Positions 42,139 to 51,505 of a stretch of 64,000 nt of DNA are shown here, piece after piece (the first letter of the stretch is position 1; each line of letters begins with the position of its first letter). Below the pieces are notes generated by a model, which had not been told where the DNA came from, did no database searches, and saw nothing but the letters and a program-made list of their open reading frames with translations. Both the position numbers and the translations under genes were made by a program. Source of the DNA: an uncultured Lachnospiraceae bacterium (lineage in GTDB: Bacteria; Bacillota; Clostridia; Lachnospirales; Lachnospiraceae); the NCBI GenBank assembly GCA_946628415.1, contig CAMOWK010000001.1, positions 186,001 to 250,000 of the forward strand. Reading direction: 5' to 3'.

Positions 42139-43199
42139 CATTTCCTCCAATTATCAAGTTCTTTCTTAAGTTCCGGAAGTATCTCTTCTTCCTTTACCTT
42201 CTTTACTATTTCACCCTTCTTAAAAATGAGTCCTTCACCGACTCCGCCCGCTACTCCTATATCCGCTTCTCTTGCTTCGCCGGGGCCGTTAACAACACAG
42301 CCCATAACAGCAACAGTTATATCAAGATCCTCATAATCATCTATAAGCTTCTCGACACTGTTTGCAAGACTTATCATATCTATCTTGGTTCTTCCACAGG
42401 TAGGGCATGAAACAAGATTCACCCCACCACGTCTGAGTCCCAGAGTCTTAAGGATAAGTTTTGCTGTTCTTATCTCCTGCACCGGATCTCCGGTAAGAGA
42501 CACTCTTATAGTATCACCGATGCCTTCATTCAGTATAAGTCCAAGTCCCACTGACGATTTTATATTACCGCTATAGACTGTCCCCGCTTCTGTAATTCCA
42601 ACATGAAGCGGATAATCGGTCACTTCAGAGATAAGCTGATGAGTTTTAAGGCACATCATTACATCCGATGATTTTATACTTATAACTATATTGTTATAAT
42701 CCTCTTTTTCGATCATACGAACCTTGTCCATAGCACTTTCGACTATGCCTTCTGCAGTGACATGCCCGTATTTTTCAAGAAACTGCTTCTCAAGAGAGCC
42801 ACTGTTAACACCGACTCTTATCGGCACATTTCTTTTCTTTGCAGCATCAACAACCATACGAAGTTTATCTTCGCCGCCTATATTTCCGGGATTGATTCTT
42901 ATCTTATCTGCGCCGTTTTCAATAGCGAGAAGTGCCATTCGGTAGTCAAAATGTATATCGGCCACAAGCGGAATATGGATTCTCTCTTTAATGGCACCGA
43001 TTGCTTTTGCAGCCTCCTCAGTATTTGCTGTGCATCTTATGATATCGCAGCCCGCCTTTTCAAGACTAAGAATCTGCGCCACTGTAGCATCAACATCAGC
43101 CGTATCAGTATTTGTCATGGACTGTATGGCAATAGGGCTTCCTCCGCCTATAGTTACATTTCCTATTTTTACTTTTCTGGTATCTTCTCTTTTATACAT
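42138..43199 (-). CDS. ispG: 4-hydroxy-3-methylbut-2-enyl diphosphate synthase (flavodoxin)
   Basis: 353 aa. TIM-barrel part opens KIGNVTIGGGSPIAIQSMTNTDTADVDAT; the [4Fe-4S] cysteines are in LVSCPTCGRTKID and VMGCVVNGPGEA. It performs the sixth step of the MEP isoprenoid pathway, removing oxygen from MEcPP to give HMBPP. Full length. It lies between rseP (11 bp) and polC (overlap), and the MEP gene dxr is three genes upstream, so precursor supply for UppS is encoded in the same series. Confidence 0.96.
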   Translation of the reverse strand: MYKREDTRKVKIGNVTIGGGSPIAIQSMTNTDTADVDATVAQILSLEKAGCDIIRCTANTEEAAKAIGAIKERIHIPLVADIHFDYRMALLAIENGADKIRINPGNIGGEDKLRMVVDAAKKRNVPIRVGVNSGSLEKQFLEKYGHVTAEGIVESAMDKVRMIEKEDYNNIVISIKSSDVMMCLKTHQLISEVTDYPLHVGITEAGTVYSGNIKSSVGLGLILNEGIGDTIRVSLTGDPVQEIRTAKLILKTLGLRRGGVNLVSCPTCGRTKIDMISLANSVEKLIDDYEDLDITVAVMGCVVNGPGEAREADIGVAGGVGEGLIFKKGEIVKKVKEEEILPELKKELDNWRK

Positions 43200-43210
43200 A
43201 AGAATCTCCC

Positions 43211-44269
43211 TTAGCCGCCTATCACTTTTCCGATATCATTAAACAGAACAAAAATCATAATAATGATAAGTATTGCGGCTCCAATTCCCGTAATAATCAG
43301 TTCCTTATCGGCAGGAACTTTCTTTCTGGTTACAGCCTCAAAAAGAACAAGTATGATCCGCCCTCCGTCAAGCGCCGGTATAGGCAGTAAATTCATAACG
43401 CCAAGATTAGCCGAAAGCAGAACAACGAAGTTAACGATATTAAGAAGCACAAGCCCAAAACCGCTTCCGGTCTCTTCCGCCGCATCTTCTGCTTCGTCTA
43501 TCACATCACTCATCATATTGGCTATACCTACAGGTCCCGACAGATCGTCTTTATTGAAATTCCCCGTAAATATAGTTTTAAGCGACATAAACACTGATTT
43601 AATCTGAAGCCTGACTTCAAGTAGTCCGTAGTAAACTTCGTCCCCAAAGCCATTTGATTTTCTCATATCACTTCTGATACCGAACATATAGCTGTCGGAC
43701 TCGGCATCATATTTCATATTGACCACAGTATTCTTAGAGACGCCATCATGCAGAAATGTAACGTCTACCGGTTTCTTTGGATCTGTCGTCATTCTGAAAA
43801 GAGATATCTCTCTGAAATTATAAATCCTGTTCCCGTTTATCGCCGTTATCGTATCTCCTGCAGACAGTCCTGCCTCTTCAGCTGCGCTGCCCGAAACCAC
43901 CTCAGAAATAGTCGGCGGATCGACATAAGAATAATGACAGACAACAACGGCAAGAACAAAGGCAAGAATAAAATTAAAAAATGCACCTGCAAAAAGAATA
44001 CAGAGTCTCTGCCACGGTTTTTTCTTGTTAAATGCATTTGGGTCGTCAGAATCATCCATCTGTCCTTCCATCATGCAGTAACCACCGATGGGAAGAGCTC
44101 TGAGGGAATACTTGGTTTCACCTCTTCCGAAAGAAGCAATCGCAGGTCCCATTCCGATTGAAAATTCATTTACTTTTACTTTGCAAAGTCTTGCAACTAT
44201 AAAATGTCCGAACTCATGAACGAAAACTATTATTCCGAACACAAGTATTATCGCTATTATCTTAACCAA
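43211..44269 (-). CDS. rseP: Site-2 intramembrane metalloprotease RseP
   Basis: 352 aa. Zinc motif HEFGH in the first membrane helix (residue about 18), GMGPAIASFGRGETKYSLRALPIGGY, one PDZ domain (AGLSAGDTITAINGNRI) and the last zinc ligand in NLLPIPALDGGRI; four membrane helices. It cuts membrane segments of anti-sigma factors and leftover signal peptides. Three bases separate it from dxr. It is a plausible, unproven, processor of the membrane-bound sigma factor encoded at 34390-36012. Confidence 0.95.
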   Translation of the reverse strand: MVKIIAIILVFGIIVFVHEFGHFIVARLCKVKVNEFSIGMGPAIASFGRGETKYSLRALPIGGYCMMEGQMDDSDDPNAFNKKKPWQRLCILFAGAFFNFILAFVLAVVVCHYSYVDPPTISEVVSGSAAEEAGLSAGDTITAINGNRIYNFREISLFRMTTDPKKPVDVTFLHDGVSKNTVVNMKYDAESDSYMFGIRSDMRKSNGFGDEVYYGLLEVRLQIKSVFMSLKTIFTGNFNKDDLSGPVGIANMMSDVIDEAEDAAEETGSGFGLVLLNIVNFVVLLSANLGVMNLLPIPALDGGRIILVLFEAVTRKKVPADKELIITGIGAAILIIIMIFVLFNDIGKVIGG

Positions 44270-44272
44270 AAC

Positions 44273-45424
44273 TTACCCTTTCTTCCTCAGCATTTCTATG
44301 GTCATTGGCATTACATTTACTATATCCTCTACTGTAGGATTGCTGATTATTTCTGCCGTATTCATTGCATAATCTATAAGATCGTATATCTCAAGGAATT
44401 TAATCTTCCCTTCAAGGAATCTTGCAACCGCATATTCATTGGCAGCATTGAACACCGCCGGCATGGTTCCGCCTGTGCGAAGTGCATTAAATGCAAAATC
44501 AAGTCCTTTAAATGTATCCCTGTCCGGTTTATCTATCTCTATACTTTTTATCTTTGTAAAGTCAAGCCTTTCTCCAGGAAGGAATCTTCTTTCCGGATAG
44601 TAAAGAGCATACTGGATCGGAAGCTTCATATCCGGGGTTCCGAGCTGTGCTATGATTGCCCCGTCCTCATATTCAACAGCAGAATGGATTATGCTCTGCG
44701 GCTGAATAAGAACCTCTATCTGCTCGGGTTTTACATCAAACAGCCACTTTGCCTCTATAACTTCAAGTCCTTTATTTACAAGGCTTGCACTGTCTATCGT
44801 GATCTTCGGTCCCATCGACCAGTTTGGATGTTTAAGTGCTTCTTCTACTGTAACGCTTACCAGTTCTTCTCTCTTTTTCCCTCTAAACGGGCCGCCTGAT
44901 GCAGTAAGCAGTATCCTTGAAACAGGATTATCCTTATTCCCCTGAAGTGACTGGAATATAGCAGAATGCTCACTGTCAACCGGGAGTATCCTTACCCCTT
45001 TTTCCTTTGCAAGGGACATTACTATACTTCCTGCTGTAACAAGAGTCTCCTTATTTGCAAGTGCTATATCTTTACCGGCATTTATAGCGGCAACAGTCGG
45101 TTCAAGTCCTATCATCCCGACTATCGCAGTAACAACTGTTTTTGCTTCATCAGCCGTTGCCACAGCCTTAAGTCCGTCCATTCCGTACATTACTTCGGGA
45201 CTGTAGTCCGGTACGCTCTTTAACATTTCTTTTATTTCCTGCGCCAGACTTTCGTCACCGACAGAAAGAAGCCTTGGTCTAAACTCCAGGGCTTCGTCAT
45301 AAAGAAGCTTTATATTCTTTCCGGCTGCAAGAGCCACAACTTCTATATCTTTATTTACTCTTGCGACTTCCAGTGTCTGTGTACCTATGGAACCCGTAGA
45401 GCCTATTATTGAGATTTTTTTCAT
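44273..45424 (-). CDS. dxr: 1-deoxy-D-xylulose-5-phosphate reductoisomerase
   Basis: 383 aa if started at ATG 45424, which gives the family's usual opening MKKISIIGSTGSIG with the NADPH-binding loop; a GTG/ATG pair at 45460/45457 inside the cdsA end would add 11-12 residues. Catalytic block LPVDSEHSAIFQ, ILLTASGGPFRGK, SMGPKITIDSASLVNKGLEVIEA all present. Second step of the MEP pathway (DXP to MEP). Between cdsA and rseP, as usual in Firmicutes. Confidence 0.95.
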   Translation of the reverse strand: MKKISIIGSTGSIGTQTLEVARVNKDIEVVALAAGKNIKLLYDEALEFRPRLLSVGDESLAQEIKEMLKSVPDYSPEVMYGMDGLKAVATADEAKTVVTAIVGMIGLEPTVAAINAGKDIALANKETLVTAGSIVMSLAKEKGVRILPVDSEHSAIFQSLQGNKDNPVSRILLTASGGPFRGKKREELVSVTVEEALKHPNWSMGPKITIDSASLVNKGLEVIEAKWLFDVKPEQIEVLIQPQSIIHSAVEYEDGAIIAQLGTPDMKLPIQYALYYPERRFLPGERLDFTKIKSIEIDKPDRDTFKGLDFAFNALRTGGTMPAVFNAANEYAVARFLEGKIKFLEIYDLIDYAMNTAEIISNPTVEDIVNVMPMTIEMLRKKG

Positions 45425-45456
45425 TTCCTTTACCGTTTTCTTTTCATTCAGATGCA

Positions 45457-46248
45457 TCACATAATAACCAGATAGTAAAGTATAGGTGCAACAAAGATCA
45501 CGCTGTCAAATCTGTCCATAACACCGCCGTGTCCCGGAATCAGATTGCCGTAATCCTTTATGTCATTATTTCTTTTAATGGCTGATGCCGCAAGGTCTCC
45601 GATAACCGCAGGAATTGATCCGACCGCACCAATAAGTGCAAACCAGAGTACTGCTCCCGAAATCCCAAGTTTATTACCGAAGAGGAATCCGAAAAGTGCA
45701 CCCAGAAGTCCGGCACCTATAATACCCCCGAAGAGGCCTTCAACACTCTTCTTAGGACTTAGTATCGGTGTCATCTTATGCTTACCCATCGTAACTCCGA
45801 CCACATAGGCACATGTATCGCTTCCCCATGAACAGAGCACTATGAGAAGCGAAAGTATTAGTCCGTTCTCCAAAACCCTGATCTGATATACGTATGAAAG
45901 CATGACGCTTATATAGAAAAATGAAAGGAAACTGACCATCATTTCCTTGTCGTTAAACTTGGGAAATGTGATAACGTAAGCGCCCAGCACAACCAAAAGA
46001 TAAACTATCATAAATGGAGTGAGCCATTCATTTTCCGAAAGCATAAGAAGCACATAATAGATCAATGTACCGATATAAGCTACAATTCCGAGTATACTTT
46101 TTTCAAGCTTAAAAACACGGAGGAATTCAAACATGCCTATGAGTGACAGAATAAGGAGCACGCCTCCCGTCACATAGCCTCCGATATATAATACAAGAGC
46201 GGTAATCACTGCAATAAATATACCGCTGATTAATCTGGTTTTAAACAT
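45457..46248 (-). CDS. cdsA: Phosphatidate cytidylyltransferase
   Basis: 263 aa integral membrane enzyme with about eight helices; the signature GHGGVMDRFDSVIFVAPILYY sits at the C-terminus and SPKKSVEGLFGGI before it. Makes CDP-diacylglycerol from phosphatidate and CTP for phospholipid synthesis. Its start codon overlaps the uppS stop by one base. Confidence 0.95.
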   Translation of the reverse strand: MFKTRLISGIFIAVITALVLYIGGYVTGGVLLILSLIGMFEFLRVFKLEKSILGIVAYIGTLIYYVLLMLSENEWLTPFMIVYLLVVLGAYVITFPKFNDKEMMVSFLSFFYISVMLSYVYQIRVLENGLILSLLIVLCSWGSDTCAYVVGVTMGKHKMTPILSPKKSVEGLFGGIIGAGLLGALFGFLFGNKLGISGAVLWFALIGAVGSIPAVIGDLAASAIKRNNDIKDYGNLIPGHGGVMDRFDSVIFVAPILYYLVIM

Positions 46249-46976
46249 TACTTAACTCCGCCAAATCTTCTCTCACGACCGTTGTAATACCTTATAGCGT
46301 CAATAAAATTATCACGATTCATATCCGGCCATAAAACATCAGTAAAATAGAACTCCGAATAAGCTATCTGCCAGGGCAGGAAGTTAGAAGTCCTGATCTC
46401 ACCGCTTGTTCTAATGAGCAGATCAGGGTCCGGCAATTCCCTTGTATCAAGATGACTGCTTATTACATCTTCAGTAATATCATCTATACTAAGTTTTCCT
46501 TCTGCCACTTCTTTTGCTATATCCTTTGTTGCTCGCGTAAGTTCATCCCTTCCGCCATAATTAAGCGCAATGGTGAACTTAAGCCCGGTATTATTCTTAG
46601 TAGCCTCTTCAAGGCGTAATATAGCATCCTTAATGTCATCGGCAAGTCTCGTTCTGTCTCCGATGACACTTATCTTCATGTTATTCTTATCAGCTCTTTC
46701 TATTGAGTTTACAAGATAATCACGAAGAAGGTTCATTATACCTGAAACCTCCTCCACAGACCTCTTCCAGTTTTCGGTCGAAAAAGCATATACAGTAAAA
46801 TATTCGATACCAAGGTCGTAAACGATCTCACAGGCATCCTCAAGTGTCTTTGCGCCTGCCTTATGTCCAAAGTTTCTCGGCATAAGACGCTTCTTTGCCC
46901 ATCTGCCGTTACCGTCCAGTATAACAGCAACGTGTCTTGGCACCTCGAATATTTCGCCATCTATTTCTTTCTTCAT
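46248..46976 (-). CDS. uppS: Isoprenyl transferase (undecaprenyl diphosphate synthase)
   Basis: 242 aa cis-prenyltransferase. HVAVILDGNGRWAKKR holds the catalytic Asp, LNYGGRDELTRA and LPDPDLLIRTSGEIRTSNFLPWQIAYSEFYF the substrate-binding region. Builds the C55 lipid carrier for wall and glycan synthesis, the same carrier used by the ArnC-like transferase at 20862-21797. Standard length. Confidence 0.96.
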   Translation of the reverse strand: MKKEIDGEIFEVPRHVAVILDGNGRWAKKRLMPRNFGHKAGAKTLEDACEIVYDLGIEYFTVYAFSTENWKRSVEEVSGIMNLLRDYLVNSIERADKNNMKISVIGDRTRLADDIKDAILRLEEATKNNTGLKFTIALNYGGRDELTRATKDIAKEVAEGKLSIDDITEDVISSHLDTRELPDPDLLIRTSGEIRTSNFLPWQIAYSEFYFTDVLWPDMNRDNFIDAIRYYNGRERRFGGVK

Positions 46977-47008
46977 ACTCTGTCTCCAATAAAATACCTA
47001 TGGATTCT

Positions 47009-47551
47009 TTAAACAGTCATAAGGTCTTTTATCTTTGCTTCTACCTTAGTATCTATCTCAGCTATAAATTTATCTGTTGCTTTCTGGATCTTATCTTCCG
47101 TATCCTTCTGCACATCCTCAGATACTTCACCGGCTTTTGCCTGCTTCTTTACAGCATCATTAGCGTCACGGCGGATATTTCTGACCTTGACCTTAGCCTC
47201 TTCACCCTTTTTCTTAACGTCCTTTGAAAGCTCTTTTCTTCTCTCTTCTGTAAGCTCAGGCAGATTGATTATAACACTCTTACCGTCATTATTAGGTGTA
47301 ACACCGAGATCTGAAGCAATGATAGCTTTCTCAATGTCCTTTACCATTTTAGCTTCCCATGGTGTTATAGTAATAGTTCTTGCATCAGGAATAGCTATAT
47401 TTGCAACGCCCTGAAGATTTGAAGGTGTTCCGTAATAATCAACCCTTATCTTGTCAAGCATATGTGGATTGGCTCTTCCTGCTCTTATTGTTCCAAATTC
47501 TGCCACAAGCGCATCAATGGCTTTTTGCATCTTCTCTTCATAATCTGTCAT
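47009..47551 (-). CDS. frr: Ribosome recycling factor
   Basis: 180 aa, close to the standard 185. FGTIRAGRANPHMLDKIRVDYYGT and LPELTEERRKELSKDVKKKGEEAKVKVRNIRRDAND are the family blocks. With EF-G it splits post-termination ribosomes. 27 bp after pyrH, with a GGAGG site before ATG 47551. Confidence 0.97.
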   Translation of the reverse strand: MTDYEEKMQKAIDALVAEFGTIRAGRANPHMLDKIRVDYYGTPSNLQGVANIAIPDARTITITPWEAKMVKDIEKAIIASDLGVTPNNDGKSVIINLPELTEERRKELSKDVKKKGEEAKVKVRNIRRDANDAVKKQAKAGEVSEDVQKDTEDKIQKATDKFIAEIDTKVEAKIKDLMTV

Positions 47552-47578
47552 TTTTTTATCCTCCTGAATATATAATAG

Positions 47579-48472
47579 CTAAACTGTTACGTATGTTCCT
47601 GTGAATTTACCTGTAAGTGCATTTACGATGGAATCGTCACCTGAAAGTCCAAACAGCATCATAGGCATCTTGTTCTCCATAGCAAGAACCGATGCTGCAA
47701 GATCGATAACTCCAAGTTTCTTATCAACTACCTCCTGCATTGTAATGCTGTCGTACTTAACAGCATCAGGATTTACCTTAGGATCCGCTGAATAAACTCC
47801 GTCGATTGCTTTAGCTGCAAGAACGCTGTCGGCTTTTATCTCGATTGCCATAAGCATTGTAGCCATATCTGTAGAGAAATAAGGATGTCCCGTACCGCCT
47901 GCGAAAAATACAACTTCGCCGTTTTCAAGATAATTTACAGCCCTGTCTCTGTCGAAAAGCTCTGTCATGCTTCCACATAAGAAAGGCGTCATTACGTGAC
48001 ATTTTAATCCGTACATTCTGAAAATATCTGCTGTGTAAATGCAGTTCATAACAGTTGCAAGCATACCTATCTGGTCTGCTTTAACCCTGTCCATATCATT
48101 TGATGTTCTTCCTCTCCAGAAATTACCGCCGCCAATAACAACTCCAAGTTCGATACCCATATCTGATATCTTCTTGACCTGCTTTGCCACGCCTTTAACG
48201 GTATCCTCTGAAAAGCCTGTTTTCTTATCTCCGGCAAGAGCCTCTCCGCTAAGTTTAAGGAGAACTCTTTTTAAAGCCGGTTTCTCACTTTTATCGCTCT
48301 TACTGATATCCTCTTTCTCCTCTTCTTTGTCATATATTTCAAGTGAAAGCTGTTCTTCTATATCCTCATTGCTGAGTTCTTCACTTGCTTCTTCTTTCAC
48401 TGCCGGTTTTTCCTCAGAAATAAGGTCATTCACCGCAGCAGCAAAGTCTTTACCGAATCCACTAATTCCCAC
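47579..48472 (-). CDS. pyrH: UMP kinase with acidic N-terminal extension
   Basis: 297 aa from GTG 48472, which has GGAGG eight bases upstream; an ATG at 48496 has no ribosome site. The kinase core begins only at about residue 67 (KRVLLKLSGEALAGDKK) and is normal: GVVIGGGNFWRG, DQIGMLATVMNCI, GTGHPYFSTDMATM. The first 66 residues (GISGFGKDFAAAVNDLI, then a Glu/Ser/Lys-rich stretch) are extra; bacterial UMP kinases are about 235-245 aa. The enzyme makes UDP from UMP. No internal start codon fits a core-only product. Confidence 0.92.
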   Translation of the reverse strand: MGISGFGKDFAAAVNDLISEEKPAVKEEASEELSNEDIEEQLSLEIYDKEEEKEDISKSDKSEKPALKRVLLKLSGEALAGDKKTGFSEDTVKGVAKQVKKISDMGIELGVVIGGGNFWRGRTSNDMDRVKADQIGMLATVMNCIYTADIFRMYGLKCHVMTPFLCGSMTELFDRDRAVNYLENGEVVFFAGGTGHPYFSTDMATMLMAIEIKADSVLAAKAIDGVYSADPKVNPDAVKYDSITMQEVVDKKLGVIDLAASVLAMENKMPMMLFGLSGDDSIVNALTGKFTGTYVTV

Positions 48473-48487
48473 TGTCTTTACCTCCAA

Positions 48488-48520
48488 ACAAAACATGATA
48501 TGATTTTAACACATAAGGCT
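48488..48520 (-). promoter_or_regulatory. Candidate pyrH promoter
   Basis: An extended -10 (TG, one base, TAAAAT) on the minus strand lies about 25-35 bases ahead of the GTG start, with no good -35. It would drive the pyrH-to-polC series. Weak by eye. Confidence 0.35.
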
Positions 48521-48673
48521 TTAATCTTCCATATTTTTGTAGCTTCATGATTTTATGTTAACATTTACGAATAGTTTTACTTTATGACATATTTTGTTCA
48601 TATTTGTACTCTATATTCGAAAGTAGTTAATTTAAATCTCTCTCACCTTACTGGATAATGTATAAACGTCCTT

Positions 48674-48693
48674 GACCACTCGTATGAGTGGTC
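48674..48693. terminator. Inverted repeat downstream of the symporter gene
   Basis: GACCACTC and GAGTGGTC flank a four-base loop, 22 bp after the symporter stop codon. A T-rich tract follows on the plus strand only (ATTTATTTTTA), so orientation is opposite to the genes; it may still work as a bidirectional barrier between the symporter operon and pyrH. Confidence 0.5.
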
Positions 48694-48714
48694 ATTTATT
48701 TTTATATGGACAAA

Positions 48715-50172
48715 TTAATTATCAATATGTTTCTTCACTTCATCAAACTCAGCCTTTACACTTTCGTCTACATCCTTTGAAAGTCTGCTTACGATTATCA
48801 TCGAGAGAATCGAAAGTACCACTGCCGGAATAATTCCGGATATTTCAGTAAATTCCTGAAGAGTCTGCCACTCCCCATGATAGTTTATGAGATAAGCATA
48901 TTTCCAGACAAAAGGAGTAAAGCCACCTGCGATAACTCCGAATGCAGTACCTATATCATTGATCCTTCTGTCAAATATGGCACCGAATACTGCCGGATAG
49001 ATTATGCAGCCCGTGATCATTATTACCATCTGCGGAAGGCTTGTCACAGCCCGTTCCATCAGAACTCCCAGAATAAGAACCAAGGTTAGTATGCCTGTTG
49101 ATGCGACTGCGATAATCCCTCTTTCATTTTTCCTTCTCCCTATGACATGCATTATCCATCCTCTTGGAGAAAGTATCGATGAAGTAATGAAATGAAGGCA
49201 GGAGTCCATAACTGCCGAGGCTGCAAAAACCACTGCTATGATATAAATCATTCTTACCCATCCGCCTAAAGTATTATCGCTCCCAAGCTTAGCGAAAGTT
49301 TCCTTGAACAGCATTACAGTCGAGAGGTTTCTCATCTCTATCCTTCCGTCTCCTAGAAATGCACGTAGAAAGACTCCCAAAACTCCCGATTCAAAGAGCG
49401 CAAATACTGAGAAAACTATCGTTACATTTCTGCCCTTTGCAAGATCTTTTGTATTCCCATAAGCCATATAGAGATTTAGTATATTCGGAGTTCCGATAAC
49501 TATAAATAGCCATGATAATTCGGAAATTATATAGTTCACGGTAACAGCCTTTCCAGAAACATATCTCGCATCAAGGAATTTTGTCATTCCGCCTTCAGGG
49601 CGACTCAGAAAAAGCCCGTGAAGCAGGCCGTCTCTGCCAAGCTTAAGCCAGATAGTAAAGATAAGAAGCATCATGGCTGCCAGAATAAATACACCCTTCA
49701 CAGTACTTATATATGCAGTTCCCGAAAGACCAAATGCTATGGTGAATACATTTACTATTAGAAACAGAAGAAGAACTATTACAAGTCCTCTTCCGGGATA
49801 TATCGTGTTAATGAATGTATATAGAATACTGGATGTATAAGCCATGATAGTAAGAAGATATACCCCTACCGCTATCCTGATAAGTATTCCGCTTATACTC
49901 CTTTTTCTGAATCTTTCATCCATATACTCTGTAAGGACATGGATGTTTCTTTCTTTTGTTGCATAAAGCATGAGTCTATAGGACGCAAGAGTCCACGAGA
50001 GAAAAAGTCCAAAGCCTATCGCTATGGCAAACCATGCTCCTCCGAGACCTTCTCTGTAGATAATTCCCGGAATAAAGTAAACGGACATCACACCGGCAGA
50101 GATTACCCATGTGAAAAAGCCGAGCGCATATCCACTTATTTCTTTACTGCCGTCATGATATCCATCATTCAT
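48715..50172 (-). CDS. Sodium:solute symporter (SSS/SLC5 family)
   Basis: 485 aa, about 13 membrane helices. ISGYALGFFTWVISAGVMSVYFIPG and ASYRLMLYATKERNIHVLTEYMDERF follow the PutP/PanF plan, with the sodium-site Ser/Thr in helix 8 (FAASAVMDSCLHFITSSIL). Likely carries an organic solute such as proline, pantothenate or a sugar acid with Na+; the substrate is not readable. Starts six bases after thiN, so it shares the upstream transcript. Confidence 0.85.
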   Translation of the reverse strand: MNDGYHDGSKEISGYALGFFTWVISAGVMSVYFIPGIIYREGLGGAWFAIAIGFGLFLSWTLASYRLMLYATKERNIHVLTEYMDERFRKRSISGILIRIAVGVYLLTIMAYTSSILYTFINTIYPGRGLVIVLLLFLIVNVFTIAFGLSGTAYISTVKGVFILAAMMLLIFTIWLKLGRDGLLHGLFLSRPEGGMTKFLDARYVSGKAVTVNYIISELSWLFIVIGTPNILNLYMAYGNTKDLAKGRNVTIVFSVFALFESGVLGVFLRAFLGDGRIEMRNLSTVMLFKETFAKLGSDNTLGGWVRMIYIIAVVFAASAVMDSCLHFITSSILSPRGWIMHVIGRRKNERGIIAVASTGILTLVLILGVLMERAVTSLPQMVIMITGCIIYPAVFGAIFDRRINDIGTAFGVIAGGFTPFVWKYAYLINYHGEWQTLQEFTEISGIIPAVVLSILSMIIVSRLSKDVDESVKAEFDEVKKHIDN

Positions 50173-50178
50173 AGTTCT

Positions 50179-50841
50179 TTAATCCATACTTTCGATGATA
50201 ATAATACTACCGGAATTAAATTCCACTTCTATATCTTTACCGAGCGATTCATTACTGATGCATCTTGAAACATTTCTGGTAAGTGTATAATCAGAAAGCT
50301 CATACTTTGCATTTCTAATAGTAAGACCACTCACTACATCAGTAAGGGGAAGTATCGAAATATACTTTCCAAAACGCTCCCTTTCGGAAAGAGTAACTGT
50401 CGTCCTGCCGGAAGGATCCGACGTTACAACTCTTATCCTATTTGTTTTATTAATGATAAATGCATCTATACCTGCATTTTCAAAACAGGAAAGGAGATAC
50501 ACATTTGATATGGTATGATCAAGCCTTGTGCCGGTCATGCCAAACATATATACCGTATCGGGAGAAAGCGAAATTGCCTTTCTCATAGCATGTTCACTGT
50601 CTGTATCATCCTTTTCAGTAGAAAGCCTCTCGAAAGGTACCCCCTTAAGAGCATTCGGGCTTTCTTCACTCGTAAATGAATCAAAATCTCCAACAGCAAA
50701 ATCCGCCTTCAGCCCTGCGGCTTCGACCGCTTTCAATCCGCCGTCAACAGCAATGAGGACAGGCTTTACAGTAAAGCTGTTATACAAAATCTTAAGCTGC
50801 CCTATATCGGTATCCCCTGCACCGACCAAAAATACTTTCAT
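50179..50841 (-). CDS. thiN: Thiamine pyrophosphokinase
   Basis: 220 aa. LIAVDGGLKAVEAAGLKADFAVGDFDS, then STEKDDTDSEHAM and MTGTRLDHTISNV are the catalytic blocks of ThiN/TPK; the C-terminal beta domain LSDYTLTRNVSRCISNES is complete. Converts thiamine to thiamine diphosphate. The cofactor is also needed by the DXP synthase that feeds the MEP pathway. Three bases after rpe. Confidence 0.93.
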   Translation of the reverse strand: MKVFLVGAGDTDIGQLKILYNSFTVKPVLIAVDGGLKAVEAAGLKADFAVGDFDSFTSEESPNALKGVPFERLSTEKDDTDSEHAMRKAISLSPDTVYMFGMTGTRLDHTISNVYLLSCFENAGIDAFIINKTNRIRVVTSDPSGRTTVTLSERERFGKYISILPLTDVVSGLTIRNAKYELSDYTLTRNVSRCISNESLGKDIEVEFNSGSIIIIESMD

Positions 50842-50844
50842 AAT

Positions 50845-51504
50845 CTATCCCTTAAGAATTTTCTGAAATGCTTTTACATTTTCAGCAATATTCCCGTTAA
50901 ATACTGATGAACCGGATACAATTACATTTGCGCCTGCATTTAGTACTTCTTTTACATTTGAAAGTGTCACACCACCGTCAATTTCAATGTCGGTAGCAAG
51001 GCCCTTTTCTGCTATCATTTCCTTGAGTCTCTTTATCTTATCCAGTGTGTAAGGAATAAGCTTCTGTCCGCCGTAACCGGGATTTACACTCATTATGAGC
51101 ACCATATCAAGCATTGGGAGAACATCTTCCAGTGTACTTATACCCGTTGCCGGATTAAGTGCAACGGAAGCCTTCATTCCTGCTTCATGTATGGCATTTA
51201 TAACTCTGTCGAGATGCTTTACCGCTTCAACATGAACAGTGAGAATATCAGCCCCACATTCTTTAAACACATCGATGTAACGCATTGGATCTTCTATCAT
51301 AAGATGAACATCGAGCTTTGCATTTCCTGCTGTTTTTTTTACATGCTTAATTACAGGAGGTCCAAAGGAAATATTAGGAACAAACATTCCGTCCATGACA
51401 TCCACATGTATTAAATTAACGCCATTTTCAAGAAGTATCCCTATATCTCTTCCAACATTATTAAAATCAATTGAGAGTATTGACGGTGCAAGAATGTTCT
51501 GCAT
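50845..51504 (-). CDS. rpe: Ribulose-phosphate 3-epimerase
   Basis: 219 aa TIM barrel. LAPSILSIDFNNVGRDI, VHVDVMDGMFVPNISFGP, DVHLMIEDP, MSVNPGYGGQKLI and IEIDGGVTLSN are all family signatures, including metal ligands His and Asp. Interconverts ribulose-5-P and xylulose-5-P. One base after the rsgA stop, in the usual rsgA-rpe-thiN order of Firmicutes. Confidence 0.97.
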   Translation of the reverse strand: MQNILAPSILSIDFNNVGRDIGILLENGVNLIHVDVMDGMFVPNISFGPPVIKHVKKTAGNAKLDVHLMIEDPMRYIDVFKECGADILTVHVEAVKHLDRVINAIHEAGMKASVALNPATGISTLEDVLPMLDMVLIMSVNPGYGGQKLIPYTLDKIKRLKEMIAEKGLATDIEIDGGVTLSNVKEVLNAGANVIVSGSSVFNGNIAENVKAFQKILKG

Positions 51505-51505
51505 A

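Noticed and set aside
48674..48693. Normal minus-strand terminator of the symporter operon
   Set aside because: The T-rich tract is on the plus-strand side only, so it does not have the usual form for the gene direction; kept only as an inverted repeat of uncertain role.
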